Origin: JAZKAR01 sp040389065
Lineage (GTDB): Bacteria; Pseudomonadota; Gammaproteobacteria; Burkholderiales; Casimicrobiaceae
DNA: 64,000 nt
Direction: 5' to 3'
NCBI GenBank assembly: GCA_040389065.1
Contig: JAZKAR010000001.1
Location: forward strand, 124,001 to 188,000
Each line of letters starts with the position of its first letter. Within the stretch, counting starts at the first letter, position 1. The position numbers and the translations under genes were made by a program. The notes below the pieces were generated by a model that saw only the letters and a program-made list of their open reading frames with translations, ran no database searches and was not told where the DNA came from. Shown in pieces: positions 53,917-63,488 of this stretch.

Positions 53917-54780
53917 ATGTCGGCATTAATTTTAGATGGCAAAGCTTTTGCTGCAGTATGTTATGAGAAATTAAAACCTAGAGTTGCACAATTAATAAAT
54001 AAAGGATATCAACCGGGTTTAGCAGTTGTTTTAATTGGTGGTAATCCTGCCTCTCAAATTTATGTGCGTCATAAGATTCAATCTTGTGAAAATTTAGGTG
54101 TACGTTCTTTTAGCGTTAATTTGCCTGAAAACGTTACTATGCAAGAAGTGCTAAATCATATTCAAGAATTAAATGCTTCTCCTAATGTTCATGGCATCCT
54201 GGTGCAATTACCTCTTCCTAAACATCTTGATGCTGATTTATTGATTGAAGCCATTCAACCTGAAAAAGATGTTGATGGATTTCATCCTTGGAATGTAGGT
54301 TGCTTAGTATTAGGTAAACAAGCTTTATATCCTTGTACACCCTATGGCGTTATGCGCTTACTTGAACATTATGATATTCCTTTGCGTGGGCAAGAGGCTG
54401 TAGTGATTGGAACCAGCAACATTGTAGGTAAACCAATGGCTCGTTTTTTACAGCAAGCAGGTGCTACCGTTACGTTATGCAATTCAAAGACACGAGATGT
54501 TAAAGCCCACACTAGACGTGCTGATATTGTAGTTGCCGCTGTGGGCAAGCCAAGCTTTATTACTGGCGAAGATATACGTGAGGGTGCAGTTATTATTGAT
54601 GTAGGTATTAATCGCTTAGAGTCGGGTAAAGTAGTTGGTGATATAGAATTTGAGACAGTCTCTAAAAAAGCAGGATGGGTTACACCTGTACCTGGTGGTG
54701 TTGGCCCTATGACTGTTGCGATGCTTGTAGAAAACACTGTATTAGCAGCTGAAAGAATTTCAGGGCTTGCTGGAAATTAA
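53917..54780 (+). CDS. folD: Methylenetetrahydrofolate dehydrogenase / cyclohydrolase FolD
   Basis: 287 residues from the ATG at 53917. An in-frame TTG at 53908 is less likely. GNPASQIYVRHKIQSCENLG, VHGILVQLPLPKHL, DVDGFHP, VIGTSNIVGKPMARFL and TPVPGGVGPMTVAML are the expected motifs, including the catalytic Lys. It interconverts methylene- and formyl-THF for purine and fMet synthesis. Confidence 0.97.
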   Translation: MSALILDGKAFAAVCYEKLKPRVAQLINKGYQPGLAVVLIGGNPASQIYVRHKIQSCENLGVRSFSVNLPENVTMQEVLNHIQELNASPNVHGILVQLPLPKHLDADLLIEAIQPEKDVDGFHPWNVGCLVLGKQALYPCTPYGVMRLLEHYDIPLRGQEAVVIGTSNIVGKPMARFLQQAGATVTLCNSKTRDVKAHTRRADIVVAAVGKPSFITGEDIREGAVIIDVGINRLESGKVVGDIEFETVSKKAGWVTPVPGGVGPMTVAMLVENTVLAAERISGLAGN

Positions 54781-54793
54781 TAAGAGAATTAAA

Positions 54794-54824
54794 TAAACCC
54801 GCATTTTGTTAACATGCGGGTTTA
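54794..54824. terminator. Bidirectional terminator between folD and comEA
   Basis: An 11-base perfect stem (54794-54804 with 54814-54824, TAAACCCGCAT) with a nine-base loop. It lies between convergent genes. Short T/A tracts flank it on both sides. Confidence 0.82.
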
Positions 54825-54841
54825 CTTTTAAATAGCACTAA

Positions 54842-55213
54842 TTATTTTTTTGTAGTAGCGGTAGTCGATGTTGTGTGAGCAGCAGGCGCAGGAGTCGAAT
54901 TTAACGCCTTCATTGCTAAGCCAGGCTTTACTTCAGTGGTTGTAGTGGTAGTGGCTGAAGCGCCTCCAACAGTAAACTCACCTTTAACTTTTTCAAATAC
55001 TTTTCCTTTACCAATACCGCGAACTTTTTGTAAGTCTTCTACAGATTTGAAGCTGCCATTTTGAGTGCGATATAAAACAATAGCCTGAGCTTTTTTAGGC
55101 CCAATACCGTTCACTTTTTCTAAATCGGCTTGTGTCGCAGAATTAAGATCAACGACAGCTAAAGCTACGCCAGCGTATAGAAAAAGAAAAGCGCTGATTA
55201 GAAATTTTTTCAT
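54842..55213 (-). CDS. comEA: ComEA-like competence DNA-binding protein
   Basis: 123 residues. A signal peptide (ending VALA) is followed by a tandem helix-hairpin-helix domain: VDLNSATQADLEKVNGIGPKKAQAIV and SVEDLQKVRGIGKGKVFEKVKG. A Thr/Ala-rich tail (about 85-123) follows. ComEA binds incoming DNA in the periplasm and ratchets it inward. With pilT/pilU it points to natural transformation. Confidence 0.92.
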   Translation of the reverse strand: MKKFLISAFLFLYAGVALAVVDLNSATQADLEKVNGIGPKKAQAIVLYRTQNGSFKSVEDLQKVRGIGKGKVFEKVKGEFTVGGASATTTTTTEVKPGLAMKALNSTPAPAAHTTSTTATTKK

Positions 55214-55586
55214 GGTTTTGCTCCTAGCAAAATAAAATCAATAAACTAATATCACAAGTCTAATAATGTATTTAATGCCGCTTCTTATCTCTATTCTATA
55301 CATTCCCAAAGATAAGAAACATATTAAATGTACCCATGTTGACATCTGATAAAAAGTACTTTTATGTGTACTTGTGAGTTATCAACGCGCTATGATAAAA
55401 CAGGTTGACTAAAGATTTTAATTTCGTTAATTAAATTTTAGATTCATAGTTGAGTTTTGTCGGTGTTATGGTAACTTGCCTTATTCTTTGTATCGTCTAT
55501 GTTGATATGAGGAGTATCCTGTGCTTGATAGAACTTCACTATGTAACTTCTAAACTTAAGAAATTAAGATAACAAAATTACATTTA
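55214..55586. other. 373-base gap between alr and comEA
   Basis: It contains the decayed inverted copy of repeat family A (55439-55552). The remainder is AT-rich, carries the comEA promoter region and shows no open frame. Confidence 0.6.
55439..55552 (-). repeat. Dispersed palindromic repeat, family A, copy 3 (decayed, inverted)
   Basis: Aligned with the reverse complement of the 34.3-kb copy, blocks such as GTTAT-G-AACTTG, TTGATAGAACT and GTAACTTCTA are kept in the same order across about 114 bases, with a short deletion and many point changes. This indicates an older copy. Confidence 0.62.
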
Positions 55587-56678
55587 TTATATGGGTTCGT
55601 ACACACGTTTTACTCTAGAGGTAATAGAGCACATTAATTCATATGCAATAGTGCTACTTTTTTGAGCAACAAGATCAATAGAAATGTGTGACCCCCATAA
55701 CTCTACCCAACTACCAATTTCAGCGGCAGGGCAATGAGTAAGATCAATCGCTAACATATCCATAGATATGCGCCCAACAATTGATGTGTAATAGCCTTCT
55801 ACCCATACAGGGGTACCTGATACAGCATGGCGAGGGTAACCATCTGCATACCCGCATGCCACAATACCTATACGCATAGGGCCAGAAGCTTTGAATGTGC
55901 CTCCATAGCCAACACCATCATTTGATTGAATATTTTGAATAGCAATAATGCCAGCTTTGAACGTAAAAGTAGCTTGTAAATTAAGGTCTTGTGCTGTGAA
56001 TCCATCTAACGGGCTTGAGCCATATAAAGCAATACCCGGTCGAACAGCATCACCTGGTTGCCCGTGTAATTGATGGAGCGTATTCCATCCAAACAACGTT
56101 GCTGAGTTAGCAATAGAAATAGAAGATTTCCAATCTAAGGAATTAAATAACTCTAAAGGCGTAATAATTCCATTTTTTTCATTAGCATTCGCAAAATGCG
56201 TCATCAAGACAATATTATTAATAAATGAAAGTTCTGCTAATGCTTCTTGTACTGAATGCAGGGCTTTAGGAGCAAACCCTAATCTATTCATTCCTGTGTT
56301 AATTTTTAAATAGATCGTAATTGATTTTGAAAATAAATGACTATTTTTTTTTAGCCATATAATTTGATTATATTCGTGAATAACAGCTGTGAGGTTGTAC
56401 TTTGCTATCCATGCGATATCCTTAATATTGAAGGGGCCTTCTAATAAAAGTATAGGTCTAGTCTCGCCATTTTCTCGTAAGGCGATAGCGCGATCTAATT
56501 CTAGGAGGGCTAAACCATCTGCATCTACAAGCGCAGGTAAAATAGAATTTACGTTATGACCATAGGCATCTGCTTTAACAACTGCCCATACGAAAGCATT
56601 TTGAGCTTTTTCGCGAATGATAGAAAGATTGTGAGAAAGTGAAGAAAGATGGAAATGAGTATAAGTAGGACGGTTCAT
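55587..56678 (-). CDS. alr: Alanine racemase
   Basis: 363 residues. The PLP lysine is K35 in VVKADAYGHN, and the catalytic Tyr lies in VGYGGTF near residue 255. GYADGYPR and GRISMDMLAIDL complete the signature. It supplies D-alanine for peptidoglycan. It is divergent from flgK. Confidence 0.96.
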   Translation of the reverse strand: MNRPTYTHFHLSSLSHNLSIIREKAQNAFVWAVVKADAYGHNVNSILPALVDADGLALLELDRAIALRENGETRPILLLEGPFNIKDIAWIAKYNLTAVIHEYNQIIWLKKNSHLFSKSITIYLKINTGMNRLGFAPKALHSVQEALAELSFINNIVLMTHFANANEKNGIITPLELFNSLDWKSSISIANSATLFGWNTLHQLHGQPGDAVRPGIALYGSSPLDGFTAQDLNLQATFTFKAGIIAIQNIQSNDGVGYGGTFKASGPMRIGIVACGYADGYPRHAVSGTPVWVEGYYTSIVGRISMDMLAIDLTHCPAAEIGSWVELWGSHISIDLVAQKSSTIAYELMCSITSRVKRVYEPI

Positions 56679-56789
56679 AGTAAAAACATATAGAAAAGGT
56701 TCTTCATTTTACGACTAAGGAGGACGTAAATCTTATAGTACCTCTCAAAAAGAGAGAATAAATTTTGTAATTTTCTGGCGGTATCAATC

Positions 56790-58685
56790 ATGGCAAATGG
56801 TATTTTTAGTATTGGCATAACAGGGCTAAATGCTGCAAAGATTGGGTTGGATATTACTGGAAATAATATTGCCAACGTCAATACACCAGGATATAGCCGG
56901 CAGGAAATTTTACAATCACCAACCACGGGTCAAAATTTAGGTTCTGGATATATTGGTCAAGGCACTCAAGTTGATACCGTTGCACGGCAGTATAATTCCT
57001 TTTTGCAAAATCAAGTTGTTTTAAATCAAAGTCAGCAAAGCTATTACGAAAGTTATTCAGCTCAAATAACTCAAATAGATGATTTACTCAATGATTCAAG
57101 TACAGGAATTTCTCCTGCAATGCAGAAGTTTTTTAGTTCAATGCAAGATTTAGCCAATTCACCTATGTCGGGGTCTACTCGTCAAACGGTAGTAAGTAGC
57201 AGTGAATCATTAGTAGAAAGTTTTAAGTCTTTAGATGGGCAGCTTAAAAATATTGAAACGGGTGTAAACACTCAAATTAATCAATCGCTTAATGATATTA
57301 ATGGACTAAGTTCAAAAATTGCTGACTTAAATCAAAAAATACAAAGTGCAGGTTCATATACTAATCAGCAGCCGAATAGTTTTTTAGATCAGCGTGATGA
57401 AGCAATGAAGTCGCTTAATAAACTTATTCAGGCTAGCGGCACTGTTCAAGCAGATGGCTCACTAGATGTATATATAGGAACAGGGCAAAGCTTAGTTGTA
57501 GGGAATCGTGCCGAAACCTTGGTAGCAGTAAAAGATAGTGCAGATCCTAGCCAGCTAAATGTGGCAGTAAAAAATAGTACAGGCTCTACAGTTTTGCAAG
57601 CGTCATCACTTGCTGGTGGATCACTAGGTGGATTATTGGCGTTCAGAGATGAGTCTTTGAACTCTACTCGTAATCAGCTTGGTAAATTGGCAGTAGGTTT
57701 TGCGACCACAGTGAATGCACAGCAAAGTTTAGGTACAGACTTAAAGGGTGCATTAGGTACAAATATGTTCGCAGTAGGAAATACGAATGTATTAGCGAAT
57801 GCTAACAACACAGGCAGTGGAACGGTAAGTGCAGCGATTACTGATGTTAAACAATTAACAACTAGTGACTACGAGCTAAGTGTTCAGGGTGGTCAATACC
57901 AAGTTAAGCGGCTTTCGGATAATGTAACGCAAACATTTGGTACTTTGCCTCAAACAGTAGATGGCGTCGCTATTAATGTAACGGGAACACCCGCTGAAGG
58001 AGATCGATTTGTTGTTCAGCCTACCCGTTTGCAAGCATTCGGTTTATCAATGAATATTAGCGATGGCTCAAAAATAGCAGCGGCTTCCCCCATTCTTACT
58101 CAACAAGCTTCTACAAATACTGGGAATGCATCTATAAGTGCAGGAAGCGTGGTAAATAACACAAATGGCTTGCCCTTAGCTGCGCCTATCTCACTTACCT
58201 ATGATGCGACAGCTGGGGCATTTAATGTTACCGGTGACGCTACTCCTACCACGGTAAGCTATGTAACAGGAAGTACCGTTACGTTAAATGGAAATCTCCA
58301 ATTTAACATTACAGGTACTCCAAAAAATGGTGATCAATTTACGATTAGCGCTAATACTAATGGAGTTAGTGATAATCGTAATGCTTTAGCATTAGGGCAA
58401 CTGCAAACAACTAAAATTTTTGATAACTCTACAAGTAGCTATCAAGAAAATTACGCTCAACTTGTTAGTGCAGTAGGCAGCCAAACACGTTTAGTAGATG
58501 CAAGTGCTCAATCACAAACTAGCCTCTTAAATGCTTCTGAAGCAGCTGCACAAGGGGTTTCTGGAGTGAATTTAGATGAAGAGGCTGCTCGGCTTTTACA
58601 ATATCAACAAGCCTATCAAGCTTCAGGTAAATTATTGCAAATTGCTTCGCAACTGTTTGACACTATTTTACAGTTAGGACGCTAG
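56790..58685 (+). CDS. flgK: Flagellar hook-associated protein FlgK (HAP1)
   Basis: 631 residues. The N-terminus ANGIFSIGITGLNAAKIGLDITGNNIANVNTPGYSRQ is the rod/hook signature, and the C-terminal VSGVNLDEEAARLLQYQQAYQASGKLLQIASQLFDTIL coiled coil is diagnostic. FlgK is the first hook-filament junction protein. It is followed by flgL, but flgJ, the usual upstream gene, is not here. Confidence 0.97.
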   Translation: MANGIFSIGITGLNAAKIGLDITGNNIANVNTPGYSRQEILQSPTTGQNLGSGYIGQGTQVDTVARQYNSFLQNQVVLNQSQQSYYESYSAQITQIDDLLNDSSTGISPAMQKFFSSMQDLANSPMSGSTRQTVVSSSESLVESFKSLDGQLKNIETGVNTQINQSLNDINGLSSKIADLNQKIQSAGSYTNQQPNSFLDQRDEAMKSLNKLIQASGTVQADGSLDVYIGTGQSLVVGNRAETLVAVKDSADPSQLNVAVKNSTGSTVLQASSLAGGSLGGLLAFRDESLNSTRNQLGKLAVGFATTVNAQQSLGTDLKGALGTNMFAVGNTNVLANANNTGSGTVSAAITDVKQLTTSDYELSVQGGQYQVKRLSDNVTQTFGTLPQTVDGVAINVTGTPAEGDRFVVQPTRLQAFGLSMNISDGSKIAAASPILTQQASTNTGNASISAGSVVNNTNGLPLAAPISLTYDATAGAFNVTGDATPTTVSYVTGSTVTLNGNLQFNITGTPKNGDQFTISANTNGVSDNRNALALGQLQTTKIFDNSTSSYQENYAQLVSAVGSQTRLVDASAQSQTSLLNASEAAAQGVSGVNLDEEAARLLQYQQAYQASGKLLQIASQLFDTILQLGR

Positions 58686-58802
58686 TAGTTCTTAGTTTAA
58701 GAAATGAAGCACTACTAAGTAAAATTGTTTTTAAAGAATGTGAGTTTTTAAGAAAAGCAACTATTTTCTTGAAAACTTATCAATGGTATGAGGGCTGTGA
58801 TT

Positions 58803-60029
58803 ATGCGTATTAGTACACCTATGATGTTTGACGAGGGTATTAGAAATATCCAGGATCGCCAGTCGCAAATGAATCGCTTACAGACACAGTTAGCGTCTGG
58901 ACAGCAACTTTTATCGCCTTCTGATGATCCGGCAGCAAGTGCAAAGATTTTGGGTTTGCAGCAAAGCCAATTAACTAATCAGCAATATTCAAAGAATAGT
59001 CAGAATGCTAGTAATACATTAGATTTGATGGATTCTTCTATTCAAAATGTTATAGATACCTTGCAATCGCTTAAAACAAGTGCAATTCAAGGAGGAAATG
59101 CCACCTTGAATAGCCAAGATCGTGAAACTATTGCTCAGCAAATAGATCAAGCTTTTCAGCAAGTTATAGGAACTGCTAATACTACTGATGCCAACGGGGA
59201 ATATATTTTTTCAGGATACAGCGCTAACGTTAAACCTTTTGTAGAAAGTTCTAACGGTCGCGTAAATTATATGGGTGATCAAGGGCAACGTAATAGTCAG
59301 GTTTCTGCTCAAACACAAATACCTGTCAGCCAAAGCGGGTTTTCGGTATTTGAAAAAATTCCTGCGGGAAATGGTGTTTTTGTAACTTCGACTGGCACCA
59401 CGAATACAGGAGGTGGTGCTGTAGATGCTGGAAGTATAACGAATCCTAGTCAGTTAACAGGGCATAGTTATAGCGTAAGCTTCAACGTTACTACAACAAA
59501 TGGTCAGGCATCGACAAAGTATACCGTAACAGATAATACATCTAATCAAGCGGTATTAGCTGATCAGTCTTATGTACCAGGAGCAGCGATTCAATTTGAT
59601 GGATTACAATTTGCTATTCAAGGAAGCCCTGCACAGGGAGATACTTTCGATGTTAAACCTGCGACAAATCAAAGTATTTTTACAACCTTAGATCAAATGC
59701 GTCAAGCTTTAAGAGCTCCACAAACGACCACAAGTGATAAAGCTAATTTTCAAACTAATTTTGGTCAAGCTTTAGCAGGTTTAGAGCAATCATTAGACCA
59801 TATTGTGAACACGCAAGCATCGATAGGTAATTACGCCCAGCAAGCTGAAACCAACAAGAATCAAGCTGATGATCTTGATGTACAGTATAAAAAGCAATTA
59901 GCGCAGCTTCAAGATTTGGATTACACCAAAGCAATTAGCGATTTCACTCAGCAGCAAACGTACCTCGAAGCTGCGCAGAAAACGTTTGTTCAGATTCAAG
60001 GACTATCGCTATTTAATTATATTAGTTAG
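58803..60029 (+). CDS. flgL: Flagellar hook-associated protein FlgL (HAP3)
   Basis: 408 residues from the ATG at 58803, which has GAGGG eight bases upstream. An in-frame ATG lies 15 bases earlier. MRISTPMMFDEGIRNIQDRQSQ and LASGQQLLSPSDDPAAS are the flagellin-like N-terminus. The C-terminus ends DLDYTKAISDFTQQQTYLEAAQKTFVQIQ. It completes the hook-filament junction with FlgK. Confidence 0.96.
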   Translation: MRISTPMMFDEGIRNIQDRQSQMNRLQTQLASGQQLLSPSDDPAASAKILGLQQSQLTNQQYSKNSQNASNTLDLMDSSIQNVIDTLQSLKTSAIQGGNATLNSQDRETIAQQIDQAFQQVIGTANTTDANGEYIFSGYSANVKPFVESSNGRVNYMGDQGQRNSQVSAQTQIPVSQSGFSVFEKIPAGNGVFVTSTGTTNTGGGAVDAGSITNPSQLTGHSYSVSFNVTTTNGQASTKYTVTDNTSNQAVLADQSYVPGAAIQFDGLQFAIQGSPAQGDTFDVKPATNQSIFTTLDQMRQALRAPQTTTSDKANFQTNFGQALAGLEQSLDHIVNTQASIGNYAQQAETNKNQADDLDVQYKKQLAQLQDLDYTKAISDFTQQQTYLEAAQKTFVQIQGLSLFNYIS

Positions 60030-60250
60030 AGCTTGATTAAAGCTTAGCGTCATTGATAACACTTATTAAAAATCTAAATCTTTATTTAGATAACAAATTA
60101 TAAAAATTATATTTAATTAAAATGAGTAAATATAGGTTTGCCAAGAAAAAATGATCTGGACAAACCTTAGTGCCTTAAAAACAAATGCTTAATAGCTAAT
60201 GGTTAGTGATTAGTAATCATTGAAAGCTTTTTATCGATGAAGTAAAAATA

Positions 60251-61138
60251 TTAAGGCTCTCTTTGCTTAAATGTATTGCAGCTTTCAATCGTTCCTTTCT
60301 CCATGCCTTGTTTAAACCAATATACGCGTTGTTGTGAACTGCCATGCGTAAAACTCTCGGGAACTACATAGCCTTGACTTTGTTTTTGTAAAGAATCGTC
60401 TCCAATTGCTGTGGCTGCGGTTAGTGCTTCTTCTACATCGCCCTGTTCTAAAACATGCCGAGATTTATCGGCGTGATTTGCCCAAACACCTGCTAAACAG
60501 TCCGCTTGTAGTTCAAGACGAACGGATAATGCATTGGCTTCAATTTTTGAGGCTCTTTCTTGTGTTTGATGAACTTTACTTGAAACTCCTAGTAGATTTT
60601 GTACGTGGTGTCCCACCTCGTGGGCAATAACATAAGCCTGTGCAAAGTCGCCGGGAGCTTTAAAACGACGCTGAAGTTGATTATAAAAATCAAGATCAAT
60701 ATAAACTTTTTGATCTAAAGGACAATAGAAAGGCCCCATAGCTGACTGACCTGTGCCGCATGCTGTTCTGGTTGCACGGCTAAAAAGTACAAGTTTGGGT
60801 TCGCTATACTGTTTCCCTTTTTCATTAAAGAGCGTTTTCCATGTATCTTCTGTATCTGCTAATACAATAGAAACAAAACGCGAGAGTTTTTGCTCTTCAG
60901 GAGTACGTTGTTTAGAAGGTTGAGATGTATTAACTTCTGCAGAAGGTGTTGAAGATTTTATAACACTATAGCCTTGTAAGAGGATAGAAGGATCAATACC
61001 AAAATAAAGGCCTGCCAGAGTGATAACGATGCCTCCTATACCTAAGGAGCCTCCGCTAATAGGGAATCTTCCGCCGCTAAAGCCTTCATCTCGACGATCT
61101 TCAATATTAGAGCTTTCTCTACCTTCATCTAATCGCAT
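60251..61138 (-). CDS. ypfJ: YpfJ-family putative neutral zinc metallopeptidase
   Basis: 295 residues. A Gly-rich N-terminus (RRDEGFSGGRFP) precedes one membrane span (about 30-53). The zinc motif HEVGHHVQNLLG near residue 173 and the downstream ELQADCLAGVWANH (third ligand region) define the family. Its substrate is unknown. AAGGAGG precedes the ATG. Confidence 0.92.
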   Translation of the reverse strand: MRLDEGRESSNIEDRRDEGFSGGRFPISGGSLGIGGIVITLAGLYFGIDPSILLQGYSVIKSSTPSAEVNTSQPSKQRTPEEQKLSRFVSIVLADTEDTWKTLFNEKGKQYSEPKLVLFSRATRTACGTGQSAMGPFYCPLDQKVYIDLDFYNQLQRRFKAPGDFAQAYVIAHEVGHHVQNLLGVSSKVHQTQERASKIEANALSVRLELQADCLAGVWANHADKSRHVLEQGDVEEALTAATAIGDDSLQKQSQGYVVPESFTHGSSQQRVYWFKQGMEKGTIESCNTFKQREP

Positions 61139-61782
61139 ATGATTTCCTCCTTGAGACTTTTTTGATTATTGGTTATTAAATGATGTGACCCATGCTATAT
61201 GGTTTTAGTAGCTCGATAGCATATAGCACTGCAAAACTTACTTATGCGATACAACGTCATAGCATTCTAGTCATTTTAGTAAAGCTCTAGTGCGTAAGTA
61301 ATTAATAAAACCGTTTGTAAGTATAGCAATTGAAGAGTTTATACCTACTGTTATGATTCACTGCTCATCAGAATATTTTTTTCTAATTCACAGCTAGCTA
61401 GAAGCACTACTTCTAAGGTGATGATATCTGTTCGAAGAATGCGATACAAGAAAATCTCTATTTTTATCCTTCATTATTGAAGTGAATGATTAGATTCTGA
61501 TAATTTTTATAAGATAAAATAGATGATAAACTGAATCAATTAATTATATATCAACTTGTTTTTTATTATTTTCTTTGAGTGTATTTTGAAAGATTTGTTT
61601 TAGATATTTAGTATGCTTAATAATAAAGCTTAGAATGCTTTATTAATCGAGGTTAATAATACATTTAACACATCTTGAGATTCGTTTTTATAGGCGATAT
61701 TGTTTACTAAAAGTAATTTTTAGCCTCATAAACATAATATTCGATAAATACGATCTCAATTTTATTTCTAAGATAATAATTT
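61139..61782. other. 644-base gap with no recognisable gene
   Basis: Very AT-rich on both strands, with frequent stops and no open frame of supportable length. CTCTAGTGCGTAAGT near 61.3 kb faintly recalls the end of repeat family A, so an eroded copy is possible. I see no RNA gene or terminator here. Confidence 0.5.
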
Positions 61783-62109
61783 TTATTCTTGAAGTGGGTT
61801 GCGGCGTGCTTTTTCAACCAATCCTGAAGTACCTTCTCGTAGTTCAAGCTCGTTTTCAACATCTGATAAAGTAAGGCCATAATAATTTAATGTGACAAGA
61901 ATATGAAACCATAAATCTGCAGCTTCTTTAATTAAATGTTGGTTATCTTTATCTTTAGCGGCCATAATTAATTCAGCAGCTTCTTCGGCTACTTTTTTAA
62001 GGCAAGCATCTTCTCCTTTATGAAAAAGGCGTGAAACATAGGAGCTATCAGGGTTAACATTGCGACGTGCAGCAATAGTGGTTTGTAAGCGTGCAAGAAC
62101 ATCAGACAT
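61783..62109 (-). CDS. hisE: Phosphoribosyl-ATP pyrophosphatase
   Basis: 108 residues. SRLFHKGEDACLKKVAEEAAELIMAAKD and KEAADLWFHILV are the MazG-like metal-binding signature. It performs the second histidine step. It is separate from hisI here (five bases apart), whereas enterobacteria have a HisIE fusion; separate genes are usual in betaproteobacteria. Confidence 0.96.
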   Translation of the reverse strand: MSDVLARLQTTIAARRNVNPDSSYVSRLFHKGEDACLKKVAEEAAELIMAAKDKDNQHLIKEAADLWFHILVTLNYYGLTLSDVENELELREGTSGLVEKARRNPLQE

Positions 62110-62114
62110 AGAAC

Positions 62115-62537
62115 TTATCCTGGATAAAAAGTTTTAGGGTCTTTTAAAATAGGATAAACAGCTTCCCAGCGGTTTTCCGAGGCCGTATGCTCAAGCTTAT
62201 GGAAGAAACAATGGTGGCGACCAGTATGGCAGGCGATACCTCCTAGTTGTTCAACATGAATTAATATAGCGTCTCCATCACAGTCTAAAAAAATATCATG
62301 TACTTTTTGTGTATGCCCTGAAAGTTCGCCTTTATGCCATAATTTTTGACGTGAGCGAGAAAAGTATACAGCTTCGCCTGTTTGAACAGTTTTGTGTAAT
62401 GCTTCTTTGTTCATCCATGCTAACATTAAGACGGTACCAGTATCTTTTTCTTGTGCAATAACGCTAATTAAGCCTTGTTCATTCCATCGAATTGCCTCTA
62501 ACCAAGGTAATGAAAGATTGACGTCTTTACTACTCAT
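62115..62537 (-). CDS. hisI: Phosphoribosyl-AMP cyclohydrolase
   Basis: 140 residues. VLMLAWMNKEALHKT, YFSRSRQKLWHKGE and the metal-binding DCDGDAILIHVEQLGGIACHTGRHHCFF are present. It opens the purine ring in the third histidine step. Its start overlaps the hisF stop by four bases. Confidence 0.97.
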   Translation of the reverse strand: MSSKDVNLSLPWLEAIRWNEQGLISVIAQEKDTGTVLMLAWMNKEALHKTVQTGEAVYFSRSRQKLWHKGELSGHTQKVHDIFLDCDGDAILIHVEQLGGIACHTGRHHCFFHKLEHTASENRWEAVYPILKDPKTFYPG

Positions 62538-63292
62538 AAACGAACCTCAATACCTGTTTTGTGCAAAGCATTTTTAACTTCTTTAATAGTACATTCACCA
62601 AAATGAAAAATGCTAGCAGCTAGCACAGCATCTGCTTTACCTAGCGTAATACCTTCAATCATGTGTTGTATGTTACCAACCCCTCCACTCGCAATAACGG
62701 GAATTGATACTGCTTGTGAAATACGACGAGTAAGTTCAAGATCGAAGCCTTTTTTACTGCCATCACGATCCATGCTGGTTAGTAAGATCTCGCCAGCCCC
62801 TCTTTTTGTAACTTCCATTGCCCATGCTATAGCATCAATACCTGTAGCTTTACGCCCTCCATGTGTAAAGACTTCCCATTTTTCTGGGCCTATCTGTTTT
62901 GCATCTAGTGCAGCTACAATACACTGAGAGCCATAATAATCACTACATTCATTAATTAAGTCGGGGCGTGAGAGTGCAGCAGAGTTAATACTGATTTTAT
63001 CAGCACCAGCATTTAATAAGTCTCTTACATCTTCAACTTTACGAATACCCCCCCCAACTGTTAAAGGAATAAATATGGTAGAGGCTACTTTTTCAATAAG
63101 CGTATAAAGCAAACTACGAGCTTCGATACTGGCTGTAATATCCAGAAATGTGATTTCGTCAGCTCCTTGCTCATCATAAATGCGTGCTTGCTCAACTGGG
63201 TCACCTGCATCGCGCAGTGACTCAAACTGAATACCTTTTACAGTACGACCATTAGAAATGTCGAGGCAAGGAATGACTCGTTTAGTAAGCAT
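62534..63292 (-). CDS. hisF: Imidazole glycerol phosphate synthase cyclase subunit
   Basis: 252 residues from the ATG at 63292, chosen because it gives the family N-terminus MLTKRVIPCLDISNGRTVKG. Catalytic Asp11-type (PCLD) and the later LTSMDRDG are intact. The parS-like palindrome lies just upstream of its start. With hisH it builds the imidazole ring. Confidence 0.97.
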   Translation of the reverse strand: MLTKRVIPCLDISNGRTVKGIQFESLRDAGDPVEQARIYDEQGADEITFLDITASIEARSLLYTLIEKVASTIFIPLTVGGGIRKVEDVRDLLNAGADKISINSAALSRPDLINECSDYYGSQCIVAALDAKQIGPEKWEVFTHGGRKATGIDAIAWAMEVTKRGAGEILLTSMDRDGSKKGFDLELTRRISQAVSIPVIASGGVGNIQHMIEGITLGKADAVLAASIFHFGECTIKEVKNALHKTGIEVRL

Positions 63293-63298
63293 AATATG

Positions 63299-63314
63299 AG
63301 TTCCACGTGAAACG
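63299..63314. promoter_or_regulatory. Candidate parS partition site upstream of hisF
   Basis: AGTTCCACGTGAAACG matches the chromosomal parS consensus TGTTCCACGTGAAACA at 14 of 16 positions; only the two outermost bases differ. It overlaps the hisF leader. ParB is encoded 35 kb away. Confidence 0.68.
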
Positions 63315-63417
63315 TTAAGCAACTACTTTAAAGGATGATACATTATTTAACGTCTTGAAAATATCATTTTAGGTAAGATAAGTTAAATGAAAATAACTGT
63401 AAAGTTTAAATATAAAA

Positions 63418-63460
63418 GCCCCCAATTTGATAAGTTAAGCACCTATCATTTTAAGGGGGC
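63418..63460 (-). terminator. Terminator after hisA
   Basis: GCCCCC at 63418-63423 and GGGGGC at 63455-63460 pair, with a second pairing block (TTGATA with TATCAT) and a loop inside. On the minus strand it is followed by TTTTAT. It lies 29 bases beyond the hisA stop, separating hisA from hisF. Confidence 0.72.
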
Positions 63461-63488
63461 ATTTATCAAAAACAGACGTTAAATAGCT

